Shown here: positions 34,202 to 42,736 of the stretch, in pieces
How the letters are laid out: each line of letters begins with the position of its first letter
How positions within the stretch are numbered: the first letter of the stretch is position 1
Source: Pedobacter rhizosphaerae
Lineage (GTDB): Bacteria > Bacteroidota > Bacteroidia > Sphingobacteriales > Sphingobacteriaceae
DNA: 64,000 nt
Reading direction: 5' to 3'
Assembly (NCBI RefSeq): GCF_900111155.1
Contig: NZ_FOGG01000018.1
Span: 1 to 64,000, forward strand
The notes under the pieces: generated by a model
Database searches by the model: none
What the model saw: only the letters and a program-made list of their open reading frames with translations
Told to the model about the DNA's origin: nothing
Position numbers and translations under genes: made by a program

Positions 34202-35367
34202 AAATTTTATTCATCCATACCATTTATAAACTTGCTGGTGGAGAAGATATTGTCGTCAAAAATGAAATAGACCTCCTTCGAAGTGCTGGTTATGAAGTAG
34301 CGCTGTTACAATTTGATAACAGCAGCTTTAGCCTACTCAAAGTGGTATTGATGCCTTTTAATTTTTTCTCCTATGTAAAAACGAAAAGTGCTATAAAAAG
34401 CTTTAAACCAGATATTGTACACATCCACAATATGCATTTTGCCGCCTCACCTGCCGTAATATATTGTGCGTATAGGTATAAAATTCCCATAGTAATGACC
34501 TTGCACAACTACAGGTTACTTTGCCCCTCTGGAACTTTGTATGACGGAAACAAAATATTCCTCGACTCGCTTAAGTCAGGATTTCCCTGGCCAGCAGTAC
34601 GAAAGGGTGTTTACAGAAAGTCCAGGCTCCTCACCTTCTGGCTGGCTTTGTCAAACAATCTCCACAAAAGATTGGGATGTTTTAAAAAGGTGAATGCCTT
34701 TATTACGCTCGGGGCGCATTCGCGTGATTTATTTGTAGACTCGCATTTTGCTGATCTTAACAACAGATTTATCGTAAAACCCAACTTCATCCCGGACACT
34801 ACAGATTCATTGAGCATTGAAAGCAAAGCATATTTCCTGTTTGTAGGCAGGCTCAGTGTAGAAAAAGGTTTGCACACCTTACTCAAAGCCTTTTCAAACA
34901 GTAAGCTCCATTTAAAAATTGTTGGAGCAGGCCCCTTAGAGGCTTTGGCTAAACAGGCCAGTGAAAACCATGCGAATATTGAGTTTTTGGGGCAACAGCC
35001 AAAAGCTAAAGTTAACGAACTTATGGATCATGCAGAGGCACTTATATTCCCCTCACAATGGTATGAAACTTTTGGAATGGTCATGATAGAGGCCTTCTCC
35101 AGGTCAACGCCCATTATTGCATCGGGTTTGGGCAATATCACTGACATAGTAACAAATGAAAAAAATGGTTTAATATTCCAGCCCGGAGATGGTAAAGATC
35201 TCTTGGCAAAGGTAAACTTCTATAATAATCTTTCCACAGAAGTTAAAAGTAGGTTCAGGGAGGAATCCAGGGCAACCTATGAAAATAATTATACCCCTGC
35301 CGCCAATCTGCTGAAGCTAAATGCTATTTATGAAGGTGTGATCAATACGCATTCTCATCCCCTTTGA
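34198..35367 (+). CDS. Glycosyltransferase family 4
   Basis: The 389-residue GT-B enzyme has FIHTIYKLAGGEDIVVKNEI at the N terminus, PDIVHIHNMHF, and a C-terminal nucleotide-sugar domain with FVGRLSVEKGLHTLLKAF and the E-x7-E region (WYETFGMVMIEAFSRSTP). It is the last gene of the plus-strand exopolysaccharide operon. Its last 26 nt overlap the 3' end of the convergent glycosylphosphotransferase gene, so there is no room for an intergenic terminator. Confidence 0.92.
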   Translation: MKILFIHTIYKLAGGEDIVVKNEIDLLRSAGYEVALLQFDNSSFSLLKVVLMPFNFFSYVKTKSAIKSFKPDIVHIHNMHFAASPAVIYCAYRYKIPIVMTLHNYRLLCPSGTLYDGNKIFLDSLKSGFPWPAVRKGVYRKSRLLTFWLALSNNLHKRLGCFKKVNAFITLGAHSRDLFVDSHFADLNNRFIVKPNFIPDTTDSLSIESKAYFLFVGRLSVEKGLHTLLKAFSNSKLHLKIVGAGPLEALAKQASENHANIEFLGQQPKAKVNELMDHAEALIFPSQWYETFGMVMIEAFSRSTPIIASGLGNITDIVTNEKNGLIFQPGDGKDLLAKVNFYNNLSTEVKSRFREESRATYENNYTPAANLLKLNAIYEGVINTHSHPL

Positions 35368-36733
35368 TCATTCTCTGAACAGTAAGCCAGATAATTTTTA
35401 AATCTAACCAGGTATTCCAGTTTTCAATATACCAGATATCATATTCTACACGTTTTTTTAATTGAACATCATTTTTTATTTCTCCACGTAAACCATTAAT
35501 CTGTGCCCATCCGGTAACTCCGGGTTTAGATAAAAGGCGAATCAAGTATCTGTTTTCCAGGCTGGCAAAGGTAATGTCATGTTGTAACATATGTGGCCTG
35601 GCCCCAACAACAGACATATTCCCGATTAAAACATTAAAAAACTGTGGCAGTTCATCCAGATTAGTTTTCCGAAGAAAGCTTCCTACTCTTGTTAGGCGGC
35701 TATCCCCTTGTTTTACCTGGCGTTCGGCATCAGCAGGTGTTTGGCCATGCGTGAGGGTGCGCAATTTGATACAGGAAAAAACCTTGTTGTTCTTCCCTCC
35801 CCTTTGCTGTTTAAAAAAGACAGGTCCTTCCGAATCTATTTTGATAATCACGGCGAGAATAGGCAACAACCAGGATAAAATAAATAAGATTACAATGGTA
35901 CTGATGATAATATCCAAAAACCTCTTCTTAAATTGAGCAGTAGTAAAATTCATGGGCTCGGGCCGAAGCGAAAGAACCGGAATTTCGTCAACAAAATCTA
36001 GATGCGCCTTCCGGTTCAAAAATTTGTAAATATCGGGTACAAACCTAAATCTGATAAACTGTTTTTCTGCATTTTCGGCAAGTTCATAAAGATATGGCGA
36101 TTCTTCAGGTGATAAGGTACAGTAAATTTCAGCAATCTGGTTTTCCTTTGCAAAGGATAAGCTTTTATCAATCCTACCCAGATAATGCAAATTGGTACTT
36201 CCTTCAGTAAGTTCAATATCGTCAAAACAGCCTAAGAACCTGAAATTTCCTTGAGAAGAAGCGAATGTATTGATTAGCGCATTTGCCGTTTCATTATAAC
36301 CGATAATAATAATCTTCTGAAAAAACTTACTGTTTGATCTGGTATAAAGTACATAACTAATGAGTATTAACCTGGACACCAAGAGGACGATACCAAATCC
36401 AACTACAATCCTGGCCATCAGAAAAGTGCCGTTTGCGAAATCGGACAGACCAATAAAAATAGAAATCAGCAGCGCAAAAATAATATAGGATATGGTGGTT
36501 CGCCGGGCCAGATTGCGCAGGTTAATCTCTCTATAAATTACATAGGCGGCCAAAATATAGGAGCTCAACAACCAAATAATATTGGATGTAAGGTTGAGTA
36601 TTAATACATCCTTTAAGTCATCTTCCTGATCCTGCTCGAACAGGACGAAAGGCAGGAGAAACAGAACGTTGAGTGCGATAAGATCCATTATGATGAAGAA
36701 AATCCTATTGATATTGGTGTATCTTTGTACCAT
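35342..36733 (-). CDS. Undecaprenyl-phosphate glycosylphosphotransferase (WcaJ-like)
   Basis: The 463-residue protein has about four N-terminal membrane helices, a CoA-binding-like Rossmann region (KIIIIGYNETANALINTF), another helix and the C-terminal bacterial sugar transferase domain (GPVFFKQQRGGKNNKVF, KLRTLTHGQTP, KTNLDELPQFFNVLIGNMS, VVGARPHMLQHD, KPGVTGWAQINGLRGE). Enzymes of this type start repeat-unit assembly by adding a sugar-1-phosphate, often glucose, to undecaprenyl phosphate. It is transcribed toward the main operon and follows the WecG-like gene by 22 bp. Confidence 0.93.
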   Translation of the reverse strand: MVQRYTNINRIFFIIMDLIALNVLFLLPFVLFEQDQEDDLKDVLILNLTSNIIWLLSSYILAAYVIYREINLRNLARRTTISYIIFALLISIFIGLSDFANGTFLMARIVVGFGIVLLVSRLILISYVLYTRSNSKFFQKIIIIGYNETANALINTFASSQGNFRFLGCFDDIELTEGSTNLHYLGRIDKSLSFAKENQIAEIYCTLSPEESPYLYELAENAEKQFIRFRFVPDIYKFLNRKAHLDFVDEIPVLSLRPEPMNFTTAQFKKRFLDIIISTIVILFILSWLLPILAVIIKIDSEGPVFFKQQRGGKNNKVFSCIKLRTLTHGQTPADAERQVKQGDSRLTRVGSFLRKTNLDELPQFFNVLIGNMSVVGARPHMLQHDITFASLENRYLIRLLSKPGVTGWAQINGLRGEIKNDVQLKKRVEYDIWYIENWNTWLDLKIIWLTVQRMIKGDENAY

Positions 36734-36755
36734 AATACGAGTTTGATAAATTAAT

Positions 36756-37508
36756 TTAAGCAGTATTTTTGGAGCTTGTTGAGAGGCGAAGCCTCAGAAT
36801 ATAGAATATGTAAATCGGCCCGTAAAAAAGGTACCGCCGCCACATTTTAACCGGATTACTTATTAAACGACCCAACCATTCCAGTTTATACCGGATAAGA
36901 AGCGGGCAAGGTCTTTTGACCGTTTCTGCATAAAAATCAAAAACAGCACCTATAGAACAGATCACTTTTGCATTGATTTGATCTCTGAATTGCCCTGACC
37001 ATTTCTCCTGTTTGGGGGCTGTTAAACCGATAAACAAAGCATCGGGTTTAAACGTATTCACTGCTTTAATCATTTCCGCATTATCCCGATCTGAAAATGA
37101 AGGCGAAAATGGTGGTGCGTAGGTAGCAACTTTCAGATTAGGATATTCTTTGCTGAGCTTAAGCTTGATTTTATCCAGGGTTTCTTCTGAAGAACCCAGG
37201 TAAAAGCATTTTCCAGACTGATGGTTTAATATGGATAGCAGATGTAAGTGGAGATCTGTTCCTGAAATTTTTTGTATTTTTTTCCCAGTCAGCAAACGTT
37301 CCGCCAAAACTATCCCCTCCCCGTCTGGTAAGAGGATATCCGATGCTTTTAAGGCTTTCTGAAACTCAGGGTCGTGCCGCGCAACACAATACGAATATTG
37401 ATTAATGGTATTGATAACCACTTTATGATCAAATGAAATTTCATTCAGCTTTCCGTAGAACAAATCATATTTAATACCCCGATCTTCTGGATTTATTATT
37501 TTTTCCAT
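36756..37508 (-). CDS. WecG/TagA/CpsF-family glycosyltransferase
   Basis: The 250-residue GT26 protein has the family signatures ALKASDILLPDGEGIVLAER, FYLGSSEETLDKI and ALFIGLTAPKQEKW, then GAVFDFYAETVKRP. Family members add the second sugar (for example N-acetylmannosamine derivatives) to a lipid-linked primer. It is the first gene of a two-gene minus-strand unit with the glycosylphosphotransferase, which fits two consecutive steps. Confidence 0.93.
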   Translation of the reverse strand: MEKIINPEDRGIKYDLFYGKLNEISFDHKVVINTINQYSYCVARHDPEFQKALKASDILLPDGEGIVLAERLLTGKKIQKISGTDLHLHLLSILNHQSGKCFYLGSSEETLDKIKLKLSKEYPNLKVATYAPPFSPSFSDRDNAEMIKAVNTFKPDALFIGLTAPKQEKWSGQFRDQINAKVICSIGAVFDFYAETVKRPCPLLIRYKLEWLGRLISNPVKMWRRYLFYGPIYIFYILRLRLSTSSKNTA

Positions 37509-37836
37509 ATTTATACTAACTAGCGGATGACAATTACTTTATTCTGGCAATCTTATACGGTTTTTATGAGTTTATAGTTTTATGTATTTCAGGAAAAATC
37601 AGTGCTTTTATGGCTAATTAACCTAAACAGTACCCATTAATGAGCAGCCGGCTGGAAGCCTCCATGGCCAAACATTCATGAATCGCATCAAAATTGGCTA
37701 ACACTATTGCTACAGTATTTTACTGGAATTAACCAGCGCACCTAAACAAATACAGGCCTTCAACCGTAAGCAATTGATGTCAAGGGAATGAAAAACCCTT
37801 AGGGAGGTAGACATCATGCATATAGCCTGTTTTCAG
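37509..37836. other. Gene-free stretch
   Basis: A 328 bp spacer between the WecG-like gene and the ECF sigma gene, both on the minus strand. I see no gene, no convincing terminator after the sigma gene and no strict promoter for the WecG-like gene. Confidence 0.4.
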
Positions 37837-38412
37837 CTAAAAATATTTTCTCAATCTCAAGATCGATGTTCTGATTCTGGTCTTAATTGTACCAAGTGGA
37901 ATATTTAAAGTTTCGGCCACTTCTTCATGTGTATAACCCTTATAATAAAAGAGCTCCAATATCATTCGTTGTTCGGATGTGAGCAACCGGCACAGTTGTT
38001 TAAGTCCAATTCGGTCCGGATTAAAATAGCAGGCATGATTTGACCCAAGTTCTGCCTGCGAAAATTCTATCGATTGATTTAACCGGTTATTCCTACTGCT
38101 CTTCAGTCTCAGGTAGTCTACCGCCGTGTTTCTGGCAATGGCTTTACTCCAGGTGAGTAATTGTGACCGCTCGGATTTATAAAGATGGATTCCCGCATTT
38201 ATCTTCATAAAAGTATCATGCAAAACATCTTCTGCCGTTTCTATTTGTGGAATTATCTTAAGGATAACAAATAATAGCTCAGCAGCGTGATTTCGATACA
38301 AGATGTCCAACATCTCTTCATCACTTAGGGGAATAAAATTTTCAGGTTTTCTTGATCTCGATAAAAAAACCTCGGCCGCAAGATTGTTTCTACTATAGGA
38401 TGATGAAAGCAT
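37837..38412 (-). CDS. ECF-type sigma-70 factor
   Basis: The 191-residue protein has region 2 (AEDVLHDTFMKI, LLTWSKAIARNTAVDYLRLK) and region 4 (LTSEQRMILELFYYKGYTHE then EVAETLNIPLGTIKTRI). It directs RNA polymerase to a specific promoter set. No anti-sigma factor or SusC/D-type target is adjacent. The exopolysaccharide locus beside it is a possible target, but no shared promoter motif is visible. An ATG start at 38412 gives a slightly long N terminus. Confidence 0.92.
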   Translation of the reverse strand: MLSSSYSRNNLAAEVFLSRSRKPENFIPLSDEEMLDILYRNHAAELLFVILKIIPQIETAEDVLHDTFMKINAGIHLYKSERSQLLTWSKAIARNTAVDYLRLKSSRNNRLNQSIEFSQAELGSNHACYFNPDRIGLKQLCRLLTSEQRMILELFYYKGYTHEEVAETLNIPLGTIKTRIRTSILRLRKYF

Positions 38413-38992
38413 AATTCTTGTTTTTTAGTAGTTTTCAACTTTAATTCTTCTTTTTTGCTCGAATTATTACTCGTTATCTGAAAACAACATAATATTTCAA
38501 TGAAAACGCTACTAAAAAAAATGTAACGACCTCCATTTCACTAATTTAAACCAATAAAACGTCGGAAAAACGTTTTTCAGCAGGTTGTTCCTGTTATTGT
38601 GAACAAAATGTATACAAGAGTGTGAAACAGAAACATTTATGAACAAACGCGCAACAATTACGACTGCTTCAGATTAGATTTCGCGCCCTATTTCAATAAA
38701 TAGGATTACTATACAAGGCCTTAACTTAAGGCCTGTTTCGCACGAAAAGCTGTAAAATGAATAAGAAAACAGAAATACCTTTGCCATTCTGAGAAATAAC
38801 TCATTTCATATACATTAACGTGAATGAAGTTTTTCACCTGTTAAACAGTCTTTCCCTGCATTTGATGTCTGAACTAAAGAGTGGAATAATGATTACTGTT
38901 CGAAAAGATAATTACTCAGAAAAATAAGAGGGGGAGCATATTTAGATGAGGTTAAATTTCAATTCAATATATCTCAGTTTAGGGATATATTG
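38413..38992. other. Gene-free stretch upstream of the ECF sigma gene
   Basis: AT-rich DNA between divergent genes. I see no coding sequence, terminator or repeat of note. A promoter for the sigma gene must lie near 38413-38470 but no strict match is visible. Confidence 0.4.
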
Positions 38993-39000
38993 TACATTTG
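38993..39000 (+). promoter_or_regulatory. -7 element TACATTTG
   Basis: A perfect Bacteroidota TAnnTTTG element upstream of the small gene at 39084. The -33 region lacks an obvious TTG. A six-codon frame (ATG at 39020, stop at 39038-39040) lies in the predicted leader. Confidence 0.55.
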
Positions 39001-39083
39001 CACTTACAAACCATACCAAATGCATATTAATATGAGATAAAACATCCCTGCTCGCAAGTTTGAGCAGATTAACGCAACTGAAT

Positions 39084-39380
39084 ATGACTCTCCAAAAACA
39101 AATCATTCACCTACGTGAAGCATTGAAGCTCCAGAGCGCTCTGAAAACGATTGATGCAAAGACCTGTAACCAGCTATCAATAGATATTTTTCTGAAGAGC
39201 GGCAACTATGTTAGTCGATCTACCCTAATGCAGCTATTTAACCTTTTACCGATAAAGGAAGCGTGTTTTCCACCTAAAATAATAGAGATTTTATCCGAAT
39301 ACGCTAAAACATCAACTTGTCTTGCAACGATGGGCCGGGATCAAAATTCAACTATTACAACTTTCAAATCAGGCTGTTAA
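39084..39380 (+). CDS. Small protein with Bacteroidota LS-IF-KSG-ISxxTL-like motif
   Basis: The 98-residue soluble protein contains LSIDIFLKSGNYVSRSTLMQ and then LFNLLPIKEACFPPKIIEI. I recall a similar short helical, possibly HTH-like, segment at the N terminus of various Bacteroidota-specific proteins (roughly LSxxIFxKTGxxISxxTLxRFF). Here it makes up nearly the whole protein. The rest is unrecognised. A perfect -7 element lies 84 bp upstream. I chose the ATG at 39084; a TTG at 39060 would add 8 residues. A regulatory or adaptor role is speculation. Confidence 0.55.
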   Translation: MTLQKQIIHLREALKLQSALKTIDAKTCNQLSIDIFLKSGNYVSRSTLMQLFNLLPIKEACFPPKIIEILSEYAKTSTCLATMGRDQNSTITTFKSGC

Positions 39381-39454
39381 GTTAACTGAGTCGCAGATCT
39401 GTATCAAATTGATTTCAATCAGCTATAGGCGCTTGGTCTGTAGCCGGATACCTT

Positions 39455-39487
39455 TTGCCAAATTATAAAACTTGTTGCTTATTTTTG
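39455..39487 (+). promoter_or_regulatory. Promoter TTG-22-TATTTTTG
   Basis: TTG at 39455-39457 and TATTTTTG at 39480-39487 fit the Bacteroidota consensus. They place the transcription start near 39494 and so support the ATG at 39523 rather than any upstream start for the next gene. Confidence 0.65.
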
Positions 39488-39522
39488 TACAGAATCAAAC
39501 GATTCGACAATCATGCAATTTT

Positions 39523-40221
39523 ATGGATAAAACAATTTCCAATAGTCATCAAGCCAGGATAGTTTCTACTTTTTCAGAATTGATCAATACCCCTTTTCAA
39601 GGAACTTCCAATGCAATTTGCTGGCACAGAAACCTAAATGGAGATTTTAAAGAAATTGCGACTAAACTGCAATTGAATGAAGACATCACAGAAATTCACC
39701 GGAAAGATCTTCTGTCTCTGCAATTATCAGAAAAGGGACATATCGCAAGGGAGATTATTTTAAATGATTTACAGTTATTAACTGATTCCGGCGCATCGCC
39801 ATCACTCAATTTACTTAAAAGCTATCAGCGGGATGAAACACTCGATTTCATTTCTACAGATGTTTATTCTTATCATGTAGACCGTTCGCCTATTGGCACT
39901 GACACTTTTTTATGCACCTATTATGGTGCGGCAAGTGATATCTTAGCCAATGACCAGGCTACACAAAAAATCCTGATTCCCGAAATCCGGGATCAGCTAA
40001 AAGAATTACACAACGATCAGGAAGAGGAGTTTGAAGCATTTTTAAAGGAGTACTATTTTGACCTGCATTACGAACCTAAACCTAATGCCAGGCCATTAAA
40101 TCTGGGACTTGGACACCTCTGGAAATTAGCAGTTGACCATCCCGAACAAAAAGCTTTACCTTGTATTCATCGGGCACCTGTAGAAAATGAAGGTGAATAT
40201 CGATTACTCCTGATTTGTTAG
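39523..40221 (+). CDS. DUF1826-like protein
   Basis: The 232-residue cytoplasmic protein has SYHVDRSPIG followed by TFLCTYYGAASDILAND, and near the C terminus CIHRAPVENEGEYRLLLIC. The spacing of a His-Val-Asp motif and a later His resembles the DUF1826 family, which may adopt an oxygenase-like fold with an HxD...H site; I am only moderately sure of the family. Members are of unknown function and are often found near metal-homeostasis genes. No such gene is adjacent here. The start is fixed by the promoter at 39455-39487. Confidence 0.55.
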   Translation: MDKTISNSHQARIVSTFSELINTPFQGTSNAICWHRNLNGDFKEIATKLQLNEDITEIHRKDLLSLQLSEKGHIAREIILNDLQLLTDSGASPSLNLLKSYQRDETLDFISTDVYSYHVDRSPIGTDTFLCTYYGAASDILANDQATQKILIPEIRDQLKELHNDQEEEFEAFLKEYYFDLHYEPKPNARPLNLGLGHLWKLAVDHPEQKALPCIHRAPVENEGEYRLLLIC

Positions 40222-40243
40222 TGCAATTAACTTATCCAACAAC

Positions 40244-40692
40244 TGTCAATCCTGAGCCTGTTGAAGGACAAAATTGTTTGGTTCATTGGTTCATTGGTTC
40301 AATTGTTCAATAGTTCATTTGTTCATTAGGCACAAGTTCATTCAATCAATCTATCATTCAATTATTCATTCATTCAATCATTCGCTCAATCTCTCATCCT
40401 GAGCCTGTCGAAGGACAAAATGGTTCATCTCATTGGTTCAATAGTTCAATAGTTCATTAGGCACTAGTTTATTCAATCCTTCACTCATTCACTCAATCAA
40501 TCATTCGTTCATTCAGTCATCCCAATCGCCACCTGTCAATCCTGAGCCTGTCGAAGGACAAAATGATTCTTTGGTTCATTTGTTCATTGGTACATTAGGC
40601 ACTAGTTCATTCAGTCATTCAATCACTCAATCATTCTATCATTCACTAAATCAATCATTCCATCATTCTATCATCCTAAGCTTCTCGAAGAA
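40244..40692. repeat. Compound array of REP palindromes and TTCATT runs
   Basis: Four REP-like sequences (CCTGAGCCTGTCGAAGGAC or variants) occur at about 40244-40269, 40395-40416, 40535-40559 and 40671-40692, spaced 151, 140 and 136 bp. Each of the first three is followed by a run of ttcattggttcaa-type words, then aggcactagttcattca (or a variant), then a run of aatcattcattc-type words. The fourth is degenerate. No gene is present. Confidence 0.85.
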
Positions 40693-40776
40693 CAACATGG
40701 TTCATTAGGCATTTGTTCATTGCACAAAACTATTCATGCACATTTGATGTTGAAACTATATATAAACAATGAAATT

Positions 40777-40977
40777 ATGGGAATATTAAAGACAGCCATC
40801 ATCGGCGCGGCCGTATATGCAGGCGTAAAATATCTGACTAAAAAAGATCCGATCAGTGGAAGATCAGTAATAGACGATTTAGCGGAGCGTGCACCAGAAT
40901 GGATGGAGAAAGCAAAGCAGGCAGCTGGCCAGGCGGCTAATCAAACAACATCTACAGCGAACAACATCTTCAAATGA
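40777..40977 (+). CDS. Small YtxH-like protein
   Basis: The 66-residue protein starts MGILKTAIIGAAVYAGVKYL, a short hydrophobic anchor, followed by a charged helix and a Gln/Ala/Thr-rich tail. It resembles short YtxH-like stress or general envelope proteins by pattern only. I chose the ATG at 40777 because upstream in-frame starts run into the repeat region. A strong bidirectional terminator follows. Confidence 0.6.
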   Translation: MGILKTAIIGAAVYAGVKYLTKKDPISGRSVIDDLAERAPEWMEKAKQAAGQAANQTTSTANNIFK

Positions 40978-41023
40978 CTGCAAAAAAAAGAGCATCCTGA
41001 GCGCTACCTATTTATTTGAGCAA

Positions 41024-41058
41024 AAAAAATGCAGGAACTTGATTGACCTGCATTTTTT
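41024..41058. terminator. Bidirectional terminator
   Basis: A perfect 12 bp stem (AAAAAATGCAGG / CCTGCATTTTTT) with an 11 nt loop lies between the convergent small gene and the cold-shock gene and gives a T tract on each strand. Confidence 0.88.
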
Positions 41059-41081
41059 AAAAAAATAGGAATGATAATGTT

Positions 41082-41273
41082 TTATGCTATAGTCACATTA
41101 ACTGCATTTTCCCCTTTTTTGCCCTGTTGTACTTCAAAGTTCACCACGTCACCTTCACGGATGTCGTTCTTTAAACCTGAAACGTGAACAAAAATCTCTT
41201 TTTTACTTCCATCTTCAATAATAAAACCAAAACCTTTTGATTCATTGAAAAATTTAACTGTACCTGTTGCCAT
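41082..41273 (-). CDS. Cold-shock protein, CspA family
   Basis: The 63-residue single-domain OB-fold protein has RNP1 (KGFGFI) and RNP2 (IFVHVS) and the usual start (MATGTVKFFNESKGFGFI). It binds single-stranded RNA and DNA and acts as an RNA chaperone. The gene is monocistronic with a strong terminator. The upstream 105 bp could hold a regulatory leader, but no classic cold-shock box is recognisable. Confidence 0.97.
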   Translation of the reverse strand: MATGTVKFFNESKGFGFIIEDGSKKEIFVHVSGLKNDIREGDVVNFEVQQGKKGENAVNVTIA

Positions 41274-41453
41274 TACTGATAATTAATATTTTTAATAGAT
41301 TACTTGTTTGCAATTTAAACAAATAACCCATAAAATCATGCTTATTCAATATTTTCATATCAGATTCATATTGTTTTTTTGATTTTGATAGTTTTAATCA
41401 TTAAAAACATTATACGCCTGAATACTGTTCTACTTTTATCAACCCTTACAATT

Positions 41454-42098
41454 ATGATCAGTTTTATTCATTCAGGAATCATTGCTATAACGGCATCGAT
41501 TGTTTTCAACAGCCCCTCTAATATAAAAGAGACCAGTACAAGGTCAAACTTCAACGCAACGATAAATCAACAAAGCGACGCAGCGCTGCTAGGTCAACTG
41601 AACGAGCTATGCACCAAACACCTTCGAGCTGCTGGTATAGCCAGCGAACAAGGAGCTGAGAAAACCAAAGCCATTGCAACACGGCTTTCCCTTAACCTAA
41701 GTCAATTTAATGAGGAATTGAGAATCCTAGCTAAAAGCAAATCCATTACACTCAGCAGTATATTGCCCCAAGGAGGTCAGAGGCCAGATGGCAGAACTGA
41801 TTCCTCACCAGAAAACCTTAAAGATACATCGAGGATTAGATATGGTTCTGGCGAAGCCGGCAATAGTGGACATGCGAAAACCACTCCCATGGGTATCAAT
41901 GATGATTCAAGCAATGCATTGGTTAGTAGCCTTAAGAAACTAAAAGGAACTGCATTCGATAAGGCTTATAAAAACCTGTTGCTTAGCGACCGCCAAACTG
42001 CCGAAAAACTGCTCGAAAGCGCCAGCCGCTCAACTGACGGTGCCATTTCTGCCTTTGCAAAAAAATACCTGAAAAAGCTAAAAGCTGCCCAAATTTAG
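41454..42098 (+). CDS. DUF4142-like protein
   Basis: The 214-residue protein has an N-terminal hydrophobic segment (FIHSGIIAITASIVF) that could be a signal or anchor. A helical region follows (LCTKHLRAAGIASEQGAEKT, LSQFNEELRILAKSKSI), then a Gly/Ser-rich linker, and a C-terminal helical part (GTAFDKAYKNLLLSDRQTA then EKLLESAS) typical of DUF4142/ferritin-like helical proteins. Function is unknown; the family is common in Bacteroidota envelopes. I chose the ATG at 41454; a TTG at 41379 would lengthen the hydrophobic N terminus. Confidence 0.75.
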   Translation: MISFIHSGIIAITASIVFNSPSNIKETSTRSNFNATINQQSDAALLGQLNELCTKHLRAAGIASEQGAEKTKAIATRLSLNLSQFNEELRILAKSKSITLSSILPQGGQRPDGRTDSSPENLKDTSRIRYGSGEAGNSGHAKTTPMGINDDSSNALVSSLKKLKGTAFDKAYKNLLLSDRQTAEKLLESASRSTDGAISAFAKKYLKKLKAAQI

Positions 42099-42736
42099 AC
42101 CGTTGTTAATACTTCTGATTTAAAAATTTATAATCATACTACCCACTTCTCCAAAATTAATGTCTATTTCCATTTGAGTATGATTAAAGAAATCGAAATA
42201 TGCGGCCTCATTTGTAGCAGAAAACTGATCATACGAGCATAAGAATATCTCGTAAAGAATTGATAACGGAGAAAAGAGGAATATACCTGCATAGAGAGCG
42301 CTTCGCTTTAAGCACTTTGTGTAAAGGATACCAGAGTATGGGTATTTATTTCTATATACTCTGGTAATAAAATAAAAAAGCGGTGCCTTCCATGGTTCTG
42401 TCGCTAAAAAACGTAAAGACCTTGAAAAACAATCGGGTTCCCCAATTCCCCTACTTTTCAGGGAGTGGTGCAGATGACTTTCTTAAGAAGATTGTGTAGA
42501 CTTTCTCTCTATATCAAAATAAAATGATTAAAAATGGCCCAATTTTCGGCGGGCAAATTGAGTTAACAAACTGCGCAACCTTTTCTACACTTTTTCACAC
42601 AATCCTGTGTTTCATTCCTTATAGCTCTATAAATAGTGTAAAATTGTAAAGAGTGCAGTATTCAACCATCAGGCTGGCTAAATCATAATCGTTTTTATTG
42701 TGTTACCTTATTCAATCACTAATCAAAACTGACTTT
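42099..42736. other. Gene-free stretch with an 11 bp inverted repeat
   Basis: No gene is visible. A perfect 11 bp inverted repeat (TACCAGAGTAT at 42329-42339 and ATACTCTGGTA at 42356-42366, loop 16) lies in the middle, without a T tract in either direction. The last part must hold the promoter of the acyltransferase gene, but no strict -7 element is visible. Confidence 0.45.

Noticed and set aside
40244..40692. CRISPR array
   Set aside because: The repeated element is a palindromic REP and the intervening DNA is low-complexity rather than unique.
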